NCBI GenBank assembly: GCA_002401545.1
Contig: NVTJ01000014.1
Coordinates: forward strand, 11,013-33,117
DNA: 22,105 nucleotides
Direction: 5' to 3'
Origin: Alphaproteobacteria bacterium
GTDB taxonomy: Bacteria > Pseudomonadota > Alphaproteobacteria > Sphingomonadales > Emcibacteraceae
Positions 1 to 8,098 of the stretch are shown in pieces (positions within the stretch are counted from its first letter, which is position 1; each line of letters begins with the position of its first letter). The position numbers and the translations under genes were made by a program. Under the pieces are notes generated by a model. It did no database searches and had not been told where the DNA came from. It saw only the letters and a program-made list of their open reading frames with translations.

Positions 1-146
1 CCAGAGCTGTATATGCCTGCCATTAATTGCTCAAGTTTATCCCAGTCCAGAACAGCTTCCGCACCATCCAATCCATGCAAGCTCGGATGATCCAGCTCCG
101 CGCGCGCAACAAACAGCTCAGGCTGTGTTTTAAATGTTTTCCTCAT
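1..146 (-). CDS. IS5-family transposase, N-terminal part (cut by window edge)
   Basis: Reading leftward from an ATG at 144-146, 48 codons stay open to the window edge. The product begins MRKTFKTQPELFVARAELDH, continues with PSLHGLDGAEAVLDWDKLEQ and then LMAGIYSS. This resembles the N-terminus of IS5-family DDE transposases (the region before the DUF772-type domain), in which the LDHPSL...LDW..LEQLMAGIY pattern is typical. The catalytic residues would lie outside the window. A TATAAT hexamer sits only 7 bases ahead of the start codon (153-158 on the minus strand) and no clear ribosome-binding site is seen, so expression is probably weak. The gene reads away from nosR. The family call is from recalled motif similarity, not a search. 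Confidence 0.72.
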   Translation of the reverse strand, partial: MRKTFKTQPELFVARAELDHPSLHGLDGAEAVLDWDKLEQLMAGIYSS

Positions 147-180
147 GACAGAATTATATCATATGATGGATGAAAAGGGG

Positions 181-199
181 AAAGTTATGCAGAGGTCTC
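181..199 (-). repeat. Probable terminal inverted repeat of the IS
   Basis: A 19-base outer end, GAGACCTCTGCATAACTTT on the minus strand. It fits IS5-subgroup terminal repeats in sequence and in distance from the transposase start. Its partner repeat is not in the window, so the exact end is uncertain by a few bases. Confidence 0.55.
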
Positions 200-348
200 A
201 CAGCCTTTATTAAGGGGACAATATCACAGGGTGCCGTCATTGACCTGCGATGGCAGAATGGCCTCTTTATAGCAGAAAATGAATTATGCCGAAAGGACGC
301 CAGAACTTATCTGTAGATTTATTTAAAATGCTTCTTATTGACATTTAA

Positions 349-362
349 TTGATACATGTCAA
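349..362 (+). promoter_or_regulatory. FNR/DNR/NnrR-type binding site upstream of nosR
   Basis: TTGATACATGTCAA matches the CRP/FNR-superfamily site TTGAT-N4-ATCAA with one change (GTCAA). A further TTGACAT at 338-344 pairs with ATGTCAA at 356-362, making a second, wider dyad. The box centre (355.5) is 41.5 bases before position 397, and a -10-like TATTCC sits at 385-390. This is the classic class II activator geometry. Known nos promoters respond to anoxia and NO through FNR, DNR or NnrR, so the same control is inferred here. Which regulator binds cannot be told from the sequence. Confidence 0.75.
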
Positions 363-384
363 TTTAGGCTGTCCGGAGAAATTC

Positions 385-390
385 TATTCC
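385..390 (+). promoter_or_regulatory. Candidate -10 element of the nosR promoter
   Basis: TATTCC lies 22 bases after the FNR-type box and would give a start of transcription near 397. There is no -35 hexamer at the right distance, as expected when an FNR-family activator occupies that place. A transcript starting at about 397 favours translation of nosR from ATG 428 rather than GTG 395. Confidence 0.4.
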
Positions 391-427
391 TTCAGTGTTT
401 GTTGATCCAACGAAAGTTCAAACGGCA

Positions 428-2602
428 ATGCGACTGAAAATAAGCGTGGTTATGTCTTTTTTCGCCAAAGTATTATTTATGATACTGATTGGTTTAACCT
501 GCCCGCTGTTGGCCGGAGCCGATGAGTTAGGGAAATATCTGGGTGAAGTTCCGGCGACGGCGTTGTTTCCTCTTGCGGACAGTTATGGCCCACAGATGGA
601 TGAGGGTCCTATCGCCCCTGTTTTACAAGAGGGCAAGATTGTTGGCTATGCTTTTTTAAATACGGATTTTGTCGGTGCCATAGGATATTCCGGCAAGCCG
701 ATCGTGGTTCTGATTGGCATGGACGGGCAGGGCAGGATTTCCGGGGCGCGTCTGGTCAAACATTCGGAACCCATCGTTCTTGCGGGCATCCCGGAAAAGA
801 AAATCGCAGACTTTATAGATGGCTACCGGAATATCGACATCCTGAAACTTGCCAGAGAAAAAGGGGGCGAGCCGCCGCCTGTGGATATCGTGTCGGGGGC
901 AACGGTGACGGTTATGGTTATTGATGACACCATAAAGCGCGCATCGGTACGGGCGGCGCGGGTTCTCGGGCTTGGGGGGTTGAGTACAGAAATCAAGGTC
1001 GCCAAGGCCATTAAAACTGTCATTCCCGGCGAGATGCAGGAACTGGACTGGACCACATTGCTTGGGGACGGGTCCGTTCGTCGGTTGCTGCTGACCAATG
1101 CCCGGGTTAACCGGAGTTTCGAGGAGCAGGGCAATGTCAGGGCCATAGCCCGGCCGGAAAAGGGGGCGGATGAGGATATATTCATTGATATGTATGTGGC
1201 CTCCCTCGCGGTGCCGACCATTGCCAGAAGTTTGCTGGGCAAATGGGAATATCGCAATTACCTCAAACGGATCAAGCAGGGCGAGCAGGCTTTCATTATC
1301 ATGGGAAAAGGCCATTATTCTTTTCGTGGATCGGGTTATGTGCGGGGCGGGATTTTTGACCGCATACAGGTGGTGCAGGGCGAAGAAGGTTTCCGCTTTA
1401 ATGATCACGGTTACAAGAACCTTGGTGAGGTTCTGGCCGAAGGGGCGCCTGATTTCCGGGAAGTGGCATTATTTTATACGCCGCCGGGGGCGATATTTAA
1501 TCCGGCGGACGGCTGGCAACTGCAGCTGCTGGTGCAGCGTGCCATCGGCGCTCTGGAGAAAGTTTTCATTGCCTATGACCTGAATTATCAACTGCCTGGC
1601 CAATATGTCAAAGTTGAAAAACCCGCCATCAGCCTGAGCATGGAAGAGGAAGAAGCGCGGGCGGTCAATGCTTTATGGATGAAGATGTGGCAGGCCAAGA
1701 CGGTGGATATTATCATTTTGCTGACGGCGATTTTTCTGTTGACGATTTTATTCTTTGTGCAAAATCAGGTGGTAAAATACCGGGTGCTGACCGATAGAAT
1801 CCGGCTGGGATTTTTGATCTTCACATTATTTTACATTGGTTATTACGCTCAGGCCCAACTGTCGGTGGTCAATGTCTTTGTTTTTGTCAGCGCCATGCTG
1901 TCCGGCTTCCGGTGGGAATTTTTCCTGATGGAGCCGATGATCTTTATCCTGTGGTGTTCGGTGGCAGTGTCGTTATTGTTCTGGGGCCGTGGGGCCTATT
2001 GCGGCTGGCTCTGTCCCTTTGGCGCGTTGCAGGAACTGACCAACAAGATTGCCAGATTCTTCAAAGTGCCGCAAATCACCATGCCCTGGTGGTTGCATGA
2101 GAGGCTATGGCCGTTGAAATATATGATCTTCCTCGGCTTGCTCGGGCTGTCGGTATATTCCCTGAATATGGCGGAACATCTGGCGGAAGTGGAGCCTTTC
2201 AAAACGGCGATTGTCCTGAAATTCATGCGCAGCTGGCCTTATGTTTTATTTGTCGCGGTTTTGCTGGGCGCAGGGCTGTTCATTGAACGGTTTTATTGCC
2301 GCTATCTCTGCCCGTTGGGGGCGGCGCTTGCCATTCCGGGCAAGCTTGCCATGTTCAACTGGCTGAAACGTTACCGCAATTGTGGCGATCCCTGTCACAT
2401 ATGTGCCCAGGATTGTATGGTGCAGGCCATTGACCCCAAAGGTAATATCAATCCTAATGAATGCCTGCATTGCATGGGCTGTCAGCAGACCTATTTTGAC
2501 GAACATGTCTGTCCGGTGGTGATTCACAAGCTGACCAAAATCAGGAAAGATACCCTGCATAAGACGCGTAAATTAAATCAGACCCGGGAAATCGGGGATT
2601 AA
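428..2602 (+). CDS. nosR: NosR, membrane iron-sulfur flavoprotein for N2O reduction
   Basis: NosR passes electrons from the quinol pool toward NosZ and supports nos expression. From ATG 428 the protein has 724 residues. It starts with a hydrophobic signal/anchor segment, then a periplasmic FMN-binding domain carrying the flavinylation motif SGAT (about residues 156-159). Several membrane helices follow. Two CxxxCP motifs are present (C525/C529 in CGWLCPFG, C624/C628 in CRYLCPLG). The C-terminal part has two 4Fe-4S cysteine sets (C652, C656, C659, C663; C679, C682, C685 and a following HVCP). The frame is open back to a GTG at 395, but that would coincide with the inferred transcription start and has no well-placed ribosome-binding site. 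First gene of the nos operon. Family identity is very secure; the start is less so. Confidence 0.95.
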   Translation: MRLKISVVMSFFAKVLFMILIGLTCPLLAGADELGKYLGEVPATALFPLADSYGPQMDEGPIAPVLQEGKIVGYAFLNTDFVGAIGYSGKPIVVLIGMDGQGRISGARLVKHSEPIVLAGIPEKKIADFIDGYRNIDILKLAREKGGEPPPVDIVSGATVTVMVIDDTIKRASVRAARVLGLGGLSTEIKVAKAIKTVIPGEMQELDWTTLLGDGSVRRLLLTNARVNRSFEEQGNVRAIARPEKGADEDIFIDMYVASLAVPTIARSLLGKWEYRNYLKRIKQGEQAFIIMGKGHYSFRGSGYVRGGIFDRIQVVQGEEGFRFNDHGYKNLGEVLAEGAPDFREVALFYTPPGAIFNPADGWQLQLLVQRAIGALEKVFIAYDLNYQLPGQYVKVEKPAISLSMEEEEARAVNALWMKMWQAKTVDIIILLTAIFLLTILFFVQNQVVKYRVLTDRIRLGFLIFTLFYIGYYAQAQLSVVNVFVFVSAMLSGFRWEFFLMEPMIFILWCSVAVSLLFWGRGAYCGWLCPFGALQELTNKIARFFKVPQITMPWWLHERLWPLKYMIFLGLLGLSVYSLNMAEHLAEVEPFKTAIVLKFMRSWPYVLFVAVLLGAGLFIERFYCRYLCPLGAALAIPGKLAMFNWLKRYRNCGDPCHICAQDCMVQAIDPKGNINPNECLHCMGCQQTYFDEHVCPVVIHKLTKIRKDTLHKTRKLNQTREIGD

Positions 2603-2608
2603 AAACCG

Positions 2609-2638
2609 GATCCGGCGTTCATGTGAACGGATCTTTTT
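2609..2638 (+). terminator. Hairpin plus T-run between nosR and nosZ (attenuator or partial terminator)
   Basis: Left arm GATCC-GGC-GTTCA pairs with TGAACGGATC: 10 base pairs with a 3-base bulge (GGC) and a very tight loop. Five T's follow directly (2634-2638). It lies just after the nosR stop. It looks like an intrinsic terminator, yet nosZ follows on the same strand with no obvious promoter of its own, so partial read-through or an RNA-processing role is likelier than a full stop. Confidence 0.5.
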
Positions 2639-2648
2639 ACAAAGTAAA

Positions 2649-2668
2649 CCTGAAACCTGGGTTTCGGG
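2649..2668 (+). other. Second hairpin in the nosR-nosZ gap, ahead of the nosZ ribosome-binding site
   Basis: CCTGAAACC and GGTTTCGGG form a 9-pair stem (one T-G pair) with a 2-base nominal loop. It ends 16 bases before the AGGAG that serves nosZ (2685-2689). No T-run follows, so it is not a terminator. A role in protecting the 5' end of a processed nosZ message is an inference. Confidence 0.45.
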
Positions 2669-2695
2669 GAAAGTTTAAAAAAACAGGAGAGAATT

Positions 2696-4585
2696 ATGAC
2701 TGAAGAATCTAAAAAGTCTGGCTTTTCCAGACGTTCCGTGCTTGGCGGGTCCGCCTTAGCTGCGGGAATTGGTATGGTAGGCGTTGGTGCTATGCTGCCA
2801 CAGGTGGCCCATGCCAAGGGGAAAAGTGAAGTCCTTCCGGGCGACCTTGATCAATATTATGGTTTCTGGAGCGGCGGCCAGTCGGGAGAGGTCCGTATTG
2901 TCGGTGTACCGTCCATGCGCGAAATGATGCGTATTCCGGTCTTTAACCGTTGTAGCGCTACCGGCTGGGGGCTGACCAATGAAAGCCGCAAGATTATCAT
3001 GGAAAATATGCTGCCGAAGGAAAAAGAATTCTGGGCGAACAAAGGTGAATTTCCCATGAATGGCGATCTTCACCATCCCCATATGTCATTCACTGACGGG
3101 GTTTACGATGGCCGTTACCTTTTTGTCAATGACAAAGCCAATACCCGTGTGGCCAGAATTCGTTGTGACATAATGAAAGTGGACAAGATAATCTCCATTC
3201 CCAATGCTGCGGATATTCACGGCCTGCGTCCCCAGAAATATCCCCGCACGGGCTATATATTCACCAATACAGAACATCGGGTGCCGTTGCCCAATGATGG
3301 TTCCGTGCTGGATGATCCAAAGAAATATCATGCGGTATTCACCGCCATTGACGGTGATGAAATGAAAGTGGCCTGGCAGGTGATCGTGGATGGTAATCTG
3401 GATAATACCGATGCGGATTATCAGGGAAAATATGCCTACTCAACCTGCTATAATTCTGAAGAAGGCACAAATCTGGCGGAAATGACGTCCAATGAACAGG
3501 ACTGGGTCGTTATCTTCGACCTCAAGGCCATTGAAGCGGGGGTCAAGGCCGGTGATTTTAAAGTTTATGAAGGTGATGTGCCGGTGCTGGATGGTCGTCA
3601 TGGATCCAGATATACCCGTTATATTCCCATCTCTACCAGTCCGCACGGGATAAATACCGCCCCGGACGGCAAATATGTCATGATCAGTGGCAAACTCAGC
3701 CCGACTGTTTCGGTAATGGATGTCCGCAAATTGCCGGATCTCTTTAAAGACAAAATCAAGCCGCGGGATGCTATTGTTGCGGAACCGCAACTGGGTCTTG
3801 GGCCGCTTCATACGGCTTTTGATGACCGTGGCAATGCCTATACAACCCTGTTTTTGGACAGCCAGATCTGCAAATGGAACATTAAAAAGGCTATTCAGAA
3901 ATATGCCGGGAAAGATGTTGATCCCATCGTGCAGAAACTGGATGTGCATTATCAACCTGGACATAACCATACCACCATGGGCGAAACCAAGGATGCGGAT
4001 GGTAAATGGCTGGTATCACTGAATAAATTTTCCAAGGACCGTTATATTAATTGTGGGCCGTTAAAGCCGGAAAATGATCAGTTGATTGATATTTCCGGTG
4101 ACGAGATGAAACTTGTTCATGATAGCCCTGCGTTTGCGGAACCTCATGACTGTATTATGGTGCATCGCTCACTGGTCAATCCCATCAACGCTTATGGCCT
4201 TGAAAATCCCATGTGGGATGAACTTGCCGCTCAAGCCAAAAAAGATGGTTTTGACAGTCTTGATGAGGCTGATGGTGTGGTTCGGGACGGTAACAGGGTC
4301 CGGGTTTATATGTATTCATCTGCCCCGATTTTCTCGTTGGAGAAATTTACCGTCAAACAGGGTGATGAGGTAACCGTTATCATCACCAATATTGATGATG
4401 TCGATGATCTGACTCACGGATTTACCCTATCAAATCACGGGATTGCCATGGAAATCCCGCCGCAGGGAAGCGCAAGCGTGACCTTCACGGCAGATATGCC
4501 GGGCGTTCACTGGTACTATTGTCAATGGTTCTGTCATGCTCTTCATATGGAAATGCGGGGCCGTATGCTGGTGGAGCCAAAATAA
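2696..4585 (+). CDS. nosZ: NosZ, nitrous oxide reductase (clade I, Tat-exported)
   Basis: NosZ reduces N2O to N2 in the periplasm, the last step of denitrification. The 629-residue protein opens with a twin-arginine signal (SRRSVLGG, cleavage likely after HAKG), which marks the clade I enzyme. An N-terminal seven-bladed propeller carries the CuZ histidines: H126/H127 in DLHHPHMS, H175, H317 in SPHGIN, H372 in PLHTAF, H423 or H425 in GHNHTT and H484 in EPHDC. The C-terminal cupredoxin domain holds the CuA ligands H574, C609, W611, C613, H617 and M620 in CQWFCHALHMEM. Every expected copper ligand is visible, so the enzyme should be active. AGGAG lies 6 bases before the ATG. It follows nosR across a 93-base gap containing two hairpins. 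Confidence 0.98.
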   Translation: MTEESKKSGFSRRSVLGGSALAAGIGMVGVGAMLPQVAHAKGKSEVLPGDLDQYYGFWSGGQSGEVRIVGVPSMREMMRIPVFNRCSATGWGLTNESRKIIMENMLPKEKEFWANKGEFPMNGDLHHPHMSFTDGVYDGRYLFVNDKANTRVARIRCDIMKVDKIISIPNAADIHGLRPQKYPRTGYIFTNTEHRVPLPNDGSVLDDPKKYHAVFTAIDGDEMKVAWQVIVDGNLDNTDADYQGKYAYSTCYNSEEGTNLAEMTSNEQDWVVIFDLKAIEAGVKAGDFKVYEGDVPVLDGRHGSRYTRYIPISTSPHGINTAPDGKYVMISGKLSPTVSVMDVRKLPDLFKDKIKPRDAIVAEPQLGLGPLHTAFDDRGNAYTTLFLDSQICKWNIKKAIQKYAGKDVDPIVQKLDVHYQPGHNHTTMGETKDADGKWLVSLNKFSKDRYINCGPLKPENDQLIDISGDEMKLVHDSPAFAEPHDCIMVHRSLVNPINAYGLENPMWDELAAQAKKDGFDSLDEADGVVRDGNRVRVYMYSSAPIFSLEKFTVKQGDEVTVIITNIDDVDDLTHGFTLSNHGIAMEIPPQGSASVTFTADMPGVHWYYCQWFCHALHMEMRGRMLVEPK

Positions 4586-4596
4586 GGCGTTTTTGA

Positions 4597-5874
4597 ATGC
4601 AGGTTTTATTACCTCATAAAATAGGGGATGCGGCGGGGATTATCTTCGCCGCATTCCTTTTCCTGTTTGGTGATTTTGAGGCCGCAGCAAAGGATATTGC
4701 CGTTACCGGAAAGCTTCAGCTTGCCCTTGAGCAGGCGGAGGCCGGGGACAGGGTTTTGTTGTCTGCGGGAACTTATGCCGGGCCGTTGTTGCTGTCAAAA
4801 CCCGTTAGTATTATTGGCGGGGGCGGGGTGATAATTAAAGGCAGCGGCTCAGGCAATGTGATTACGGTAAAGTCCGGCGGCGTCCGTTTGTCGGGCTTGA
4901 CCATCACCGGCTCCGGGCTGTTTCTGGAGACGCAGGATTCAGGCATTTTCCTCTCAAAACAGGCTACGGGCGCGGTCATTGAAGATAATAAAATACTTGA
5001 TAATTTGATCGGGGTTTATGTCTGGGGTGCGAAGGATGCCATTGTGCGCAATAATATCATCCGGGGCCGTCAGGACATGCGGATGAATGAGCGCGGTAAC
5101 GGGGTACAGGTATGGAATGCGCCGGGGGCCATTGTCGAAGGCAATGATATTCAATATGGCCGGGATGGTATTTTTGTTACCACCAGCAAGGAAAATATCT
5201 TCCGTAATAATAATATTCACGACGTGCGGTTTGCCGTCCATTATATGTATACCAACAAAAGCAAGGTGGTGAATAATATCTCCACTGGCAATGACATCGG
5301 CTTTGCAATCATGTTTTCAACCCATGTGGAAATTACCGGAAACCGATCGATTAATGACCGGGAGAGGGGCATATTATTCAATTATGCCAACCGGGTCAAA
5401 GTACTGAACAACCGGGTGACCGGCGGGCCTGAGAAATGCATATTCATTTATAATTCTAACCGGAATATCATTCAGGATAATCTGCTGGCCGGTTGTGATA
5501 TTGGCGTGCATTTTACCGCCGGGTCCGAGAAAAATGACATCACCGGCAATGCCTTTATCGATAACAGGACGCAGGTTAAATATGTTGGCACCCGCTGGCT
5601 GGAATGGTCAAAAGATGGCCGGGGAAATTATTGGAGCGATAATTCAGCTTTTGATATGGACGGGGACGGGATTAGCGACAATATTTACCGGCCAAATGAC
5701 CTGACTGATCAGATTTTATGGCGTTATCCGTCAGCAAAACTATTGATGAACAGCCCGGCAGTGCTATTGTTGAAATGGGCGCAGTCGGCCTTTCCGGCTT
5801 TGCATCCTGGCGGGGTGGTGGATAGCGCACCGCTGATGAAAATACCGCAGAATATGGCGTATAAATATGAATAA
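4597..5874 (+). CDS. nosD: NosD, periplasmic copper-site maturation protein
   Basis: NosD works with the NosFY ABC transporter to build the CuZ centre of NosZ in the periplasm. The 425-residue product begins with a hydrophobic export signal (about residues 12-30, ending near EAAAKD). The rest is a right-handed parallel beta-helix (CASH/NosD family), seen as repeated short strands with N-rich turns such as NNIIRGR, GNDIQYGRDGIF, NNNIHD, NNISTGNDIGF and NRNIIQDN. A GNYWSDN segment near the C-terminus is also usual for NosD. The start is 11 bases after the nosZ stop. Its last 8 bases overlap nosF. Confidence 0.95.
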   Translation: MQVLLPHKIGDAAGIIFAAFLFLFGDFEAAAKDIAVTGKLQLALEQAEAGDRVLLSAGTYAGPLLLSKPVSIIGGGGVIIKGSGSGNVITVKSGGVRLSGLTITGSGLFLETQDSGIFLSKQATGAVIEDNKILDNLIGVYVWGAKDAIVRNNIIRGRQDMRMNERGNGVQVWNAPGAIVEGNDIQYGRDGIFVTTSKENIFRNNNIHDVRFAVHYMYTNKSKVVNNISTGNDIGFAIMFSTHVEITGNRSINDRERGILFNYANRVKVLNNRVTGGPEKCIFIYNSNRNIIQDNLLAGCDIGVHFTAGSEKNDITGNAFIDNRTQVKYVGTRWLEWSKDGRGNYWSDNSAFDMDGDGISDNIYRPNDLTDQILWRYPSAKLLMNSPAVLLLKWAQSAFPALHPGGVVDSAPLMKIPQNMAYKYE

Positions 5875-6778
5875 CATAGAGCTTATATCCGTTACCAAGG
5901 ACTATGGCAGGACCAAAGCGGTTGATAATATTGATTTTGGCGTTGCTCCCGGCGAGTGCCTTGCTCTTGTGGGTCATAACGGGGCCGGGAAAAGCACGCT
6001 GATCAAGATGGTATTGGGGCTGACGCGCCCGACGAAGGGCCGGGTGACGGTTATGGGACATGACCCCATGGCGACATCCTTTAACAGGGTGCGCAAGACG
6101 ATCGGTTTCCTGCCGGAGCAAGTATTGTTTCAGAATAATATGACGGGCCGGGAAACGCTGGACTTTTACGCCCGGCTGAAGGGTGCCTCTGTGGACGGTC
6201 TGGACGACCTGTTTTGCCGGGTGGATCTTTTGTCGTCGGCGGATGACCGTATCGCCACCTATTCCAAGGGTATGCGGCAACGGCTCGGGCTGGCTCAGGC
6301 TTTGATCGGCTCGCCGGAGCTGTTGATATTGGATGAACCGACATCGGGCCTTGACCCGGCTTCCCGCCAGAATGTCTATGGTATCATTAATGACATGAAA
6401 TCTGCCGGGACGACCATATTAATCTCATCCCATGCCCTGACCGAACTGGACAGCCGCATTGACCGGGTGGCCGTATTGAGCCGGGGCAAGCTTGTGGCGC
6501 TGGGCACTATCGCGGAATTGCGCCAGAATATCGGGTTGCCTTCCGAAATTAAAATTCAGGCTCCGGCGGAGTCTCTGAAAATTCTGACGCGGCATTTCGG
6601 GGGCAAATGCCTCATTAACGGGGCGGCTCGGTTTTCCTGTCCTGCGGGCGGGAAAATTGCCATCCTGAAGGAACTTATGGACCTGAATATCCCCCTTGCT
6701 GATATTGAAATGAATGACCCGAGCCTTGAACAGGTTTTTCTGGCCCTGACCCATAAAGAGAGACAGGCAGATGAATAG
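5867..6778 (+). CDS. nosF: NosF, ABC transporter ATPase
   Basis: Cytoplasmic ATPase of the NosDFY complex, thought to drive transfer of sulfur or copper species for CuZ assembly. The 303-residue protein has Walker A GHNGAGKST (36-44), a signature region YSKGMRQRLGLAQ (from 132) with SKGM in place of the usual LSGGQ, Walker B LLILDEP (152-158) and a following SGLDP. The H-loop is in ISSHALTEL. The C-terminal 80 or so residues form the extension usual in NosF. It overlaps nosD by 8 bases and nosY by 8 bases, which suggests translational coupling. Confidence 0.96.
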   Translation: MNNIELISVTKDYGRTKAVDNIDFGVAPGECLALVGHNGAGKSTLIKMVLGLTRPTKGRVTVMGHDPMATSFNRVRKTIGFLPEQVLFQNNMTGRETLDFYARLKGASVDGLDDLFCRVDLLSSADDRIATYSKGMRQRLGLAQALIGSPELLILDEPTSGLDPASRQNVYGIINDMKSAGTTILISSHALTELDSRIDRVAVLSRGKLVALGTIAELRQNIGLPSEIKIQAPAESLKILTRHFGGKCLINGAARFSCPAGGKIAILKELMDLNIPLADIEMNDPSLEQVFLALTHKERQADE

Positions 6779-7604
6779 GCTATGGACCCTTGTTTGCAAG
6801 GAAGCCCGCGATGGTTTCCGTAACCGCTGGGTGATTATGATCACATTGGTGATGACGGCCCTTGCCCTGATTTTAAGTTTTCTGGGTAGTGCACCCACCG
6901 GTACCACAAGCGTCAGTCCATTGGCCGTGACCGTGGTCAGCCTGTCATCTTTAAGTATATTTTTCATTCCGCTCATCGCTCTGCTTCTGGCTTACGATGG
7001 CGTGGTCGGGGAGGCGGAACGGGGCACCCTGACCCTGCTTCTCACCCATCCGGTCAGCCGCCCAGAGGTGATACTTGGCAAATTCATCGGCCATCTGTTT
7101 TTGCTGACCATTGCCATTATGGTCGGTTACGGGGTTGCGGGACTGACCATTGCCCTCACCGGAGAGGCGGGCTTTGCCGATCAGGAATGGGACAGTTTCC
7201 GCCGGTTATTGCTGTCCTCTGTTCTGTTGGCGGCGGTTTTCCTCAGCCTTGGTTATGTGATCAGTGCGTGGGTGAGCGAGCGGGGTACGGCGGCGGCGAT
7301 GGCCATTGGTATCTGGCTTTTATTTGTCCTGCTGTATGATATGGGTCTGCTGGCCCTGCTGGCTTCGGACAGCGGGAACGGGATTAATGGTGAACTGGTG
7401 AAATGGCTGATGCTGATAAATCCCACCGACAGCTACCGTATGTTTAACCTGACGTCCAGCAGCGATACGGCCCTGTTGTCGGGCATGGCGGGGTTGAGCG
7501 CGGACCACCGGGCCTCGGACGCAAGTCTGGTCCTGATTATGCTGTCATGGGTCATTATGCCGCTGGCAGCGGCCATTGCCATATTCAAGAGGAGACAGTT
7601 GTGA
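6771..7604 (+). CDS. nosY: NosY, ABC-2-type membrane permease
   Basis: Membrane partner of NosF in the NosDFY complex. The 277-residue protein has about six hydrophobic segments: near residues 20-40, 50-75, 105-130, 140-165, 175-200 and 245-270. It also has the ABC-2 hallmark DGVVGEAERGTLTLLLTHPV, in which the E-rich turn follows the second helix. It overlaps nosF by 8 bases and ends in a 4-base GTGA overlap with nosL. No defects are seen. Confidence 0.94.
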   Translation: MNRLWTLVCKEARDGFRNRWVIMITLVMTALALILSFLGSAPTGTTSVSPLAVTVVSLSSLSIFFIPLIALLLAYDGVVGEAERGTLTLLLTHPVSRPEVILGKFIGHLFLLTIAIMVGYGVAGLTIALTGEAGFADQEWDSFRRLLLSSVLLAAVFLSLGYVISAWVSERGTAAAMAIGIWLLFVLLYDMGLLALLASDSGNGINGELVKWLMLINPTDSYRMFNLTSSSDTALLSGMAGLSADHRASDASLVLIMLSWVIMPLAAAIAIFKRRQL

Positions 7605-8098
7605 GATTTTTCTTTTGCCTGCTGGCATTGCTTCTGACGGGGTGTCAGGAAGAGGTTAAAATACCGGAGCCTGAGACATTGACCCGCGCGGCCGAAGGCC
7701 ATTACTGTAATATGATTGTCAGCGATCATCCGGGGCCGAAAGCACAACTGTTTGAAAAGGGCCAGTCGCACGCCCTCTGGTTCACCTCGGTCAGGGACGC
7801 GCTGGCCTATAATATTCTGCCCGGAGAAGCCCAGCAGGTTCTGGCCATATATGTTCATGATATGGGACAGGCCACAAGCTGGAACAAGCCACAGGCTGAT
7901 GGTATCTGGATCAGGGCGGAGGCGGCCTTCTATGTTATTGACAGTCGCCGCCGTGGTGGTATGGGGGCAAAAGAAACCATACCGTTCCGGGACAAGGAAA
8001 AGGCCGGTCAGTTTGCCGGTGAATTTGGCGGGCGGGTGGTCACTTATGAAAATATTTCACCAGATTATATTCTGGGAGATGCGAGGGAATATGATTAA
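7601..8098 (+). CDS. nosL: NosL, copper chaperone lipoprotein
   Basis: NosL is an outer-membrane-facing lipoprotein that delivers Cu(I) for NosZ maturation. The GTG at 7601 is chosen as the start because it follows AGAGGAG (7589-7595) at good spacing, overlaps the nosY stop as GTGA, and puts a short signal peptide directly before a lipobox (LLTGC, lipidated Cys15). The open frame extends further back to 7547, but that part lies inside nosY. The 165-residue protein shows the family segment CNMIVSDHPGPKAQ near its N-terminus. Its 3' end overlaps apbE by 8 bases. Confidence 0.9.
   Translation: MRFFFCLLALLLTGCQEEVKIPEPETLTRAAEGHYCNMIVSDHPGPKAQLFEKGQSHALWFTSVRDALAYNILPGEAQQVLAIYVHDMGQATSWNKPQADGIWIRAEAAFYVIDSRRRGGMGAKETIPFRDKEKAGQFAGEFGGRVVTYENISPDYILGDAREYD

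Larger units (their letters stand above)
1..199 (-). mobile_element. Insertion sequence (IS5 family), 5' end with terminal inverted repeat
   Basis: The transposase start is followed by a short untranslated stretch ending in a terminal-repeat-like sequence. Read on the minus strand, positions 199-181 are GAGACCTCTGCATAACTTT. GAGACCTyTGCA is a common outer end of one IS5-family subgroup, and it lies where the left end of such an element should be, about 50 bases before the transposase ATG. The element therefore probably ends at or near 199. The other end and any target-site duplication are outside the window. Confidence 0.62.

Noticed and set aside
200..316. 38-codon open stretch after the IS end, ending at TAG 314
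   Set aside because: Its length is not beyond chance, there is no start or recognised motif, and codon use is not distinctive. It is mentioned only as a possible remnant of a gene cut by the IS.
7716..8090. N-terminal extension of the nosX frame
   Set aside because: This part overlaps nosL in another frame, while the Tat signal and the expected start of the protein begin at ATG 8091.
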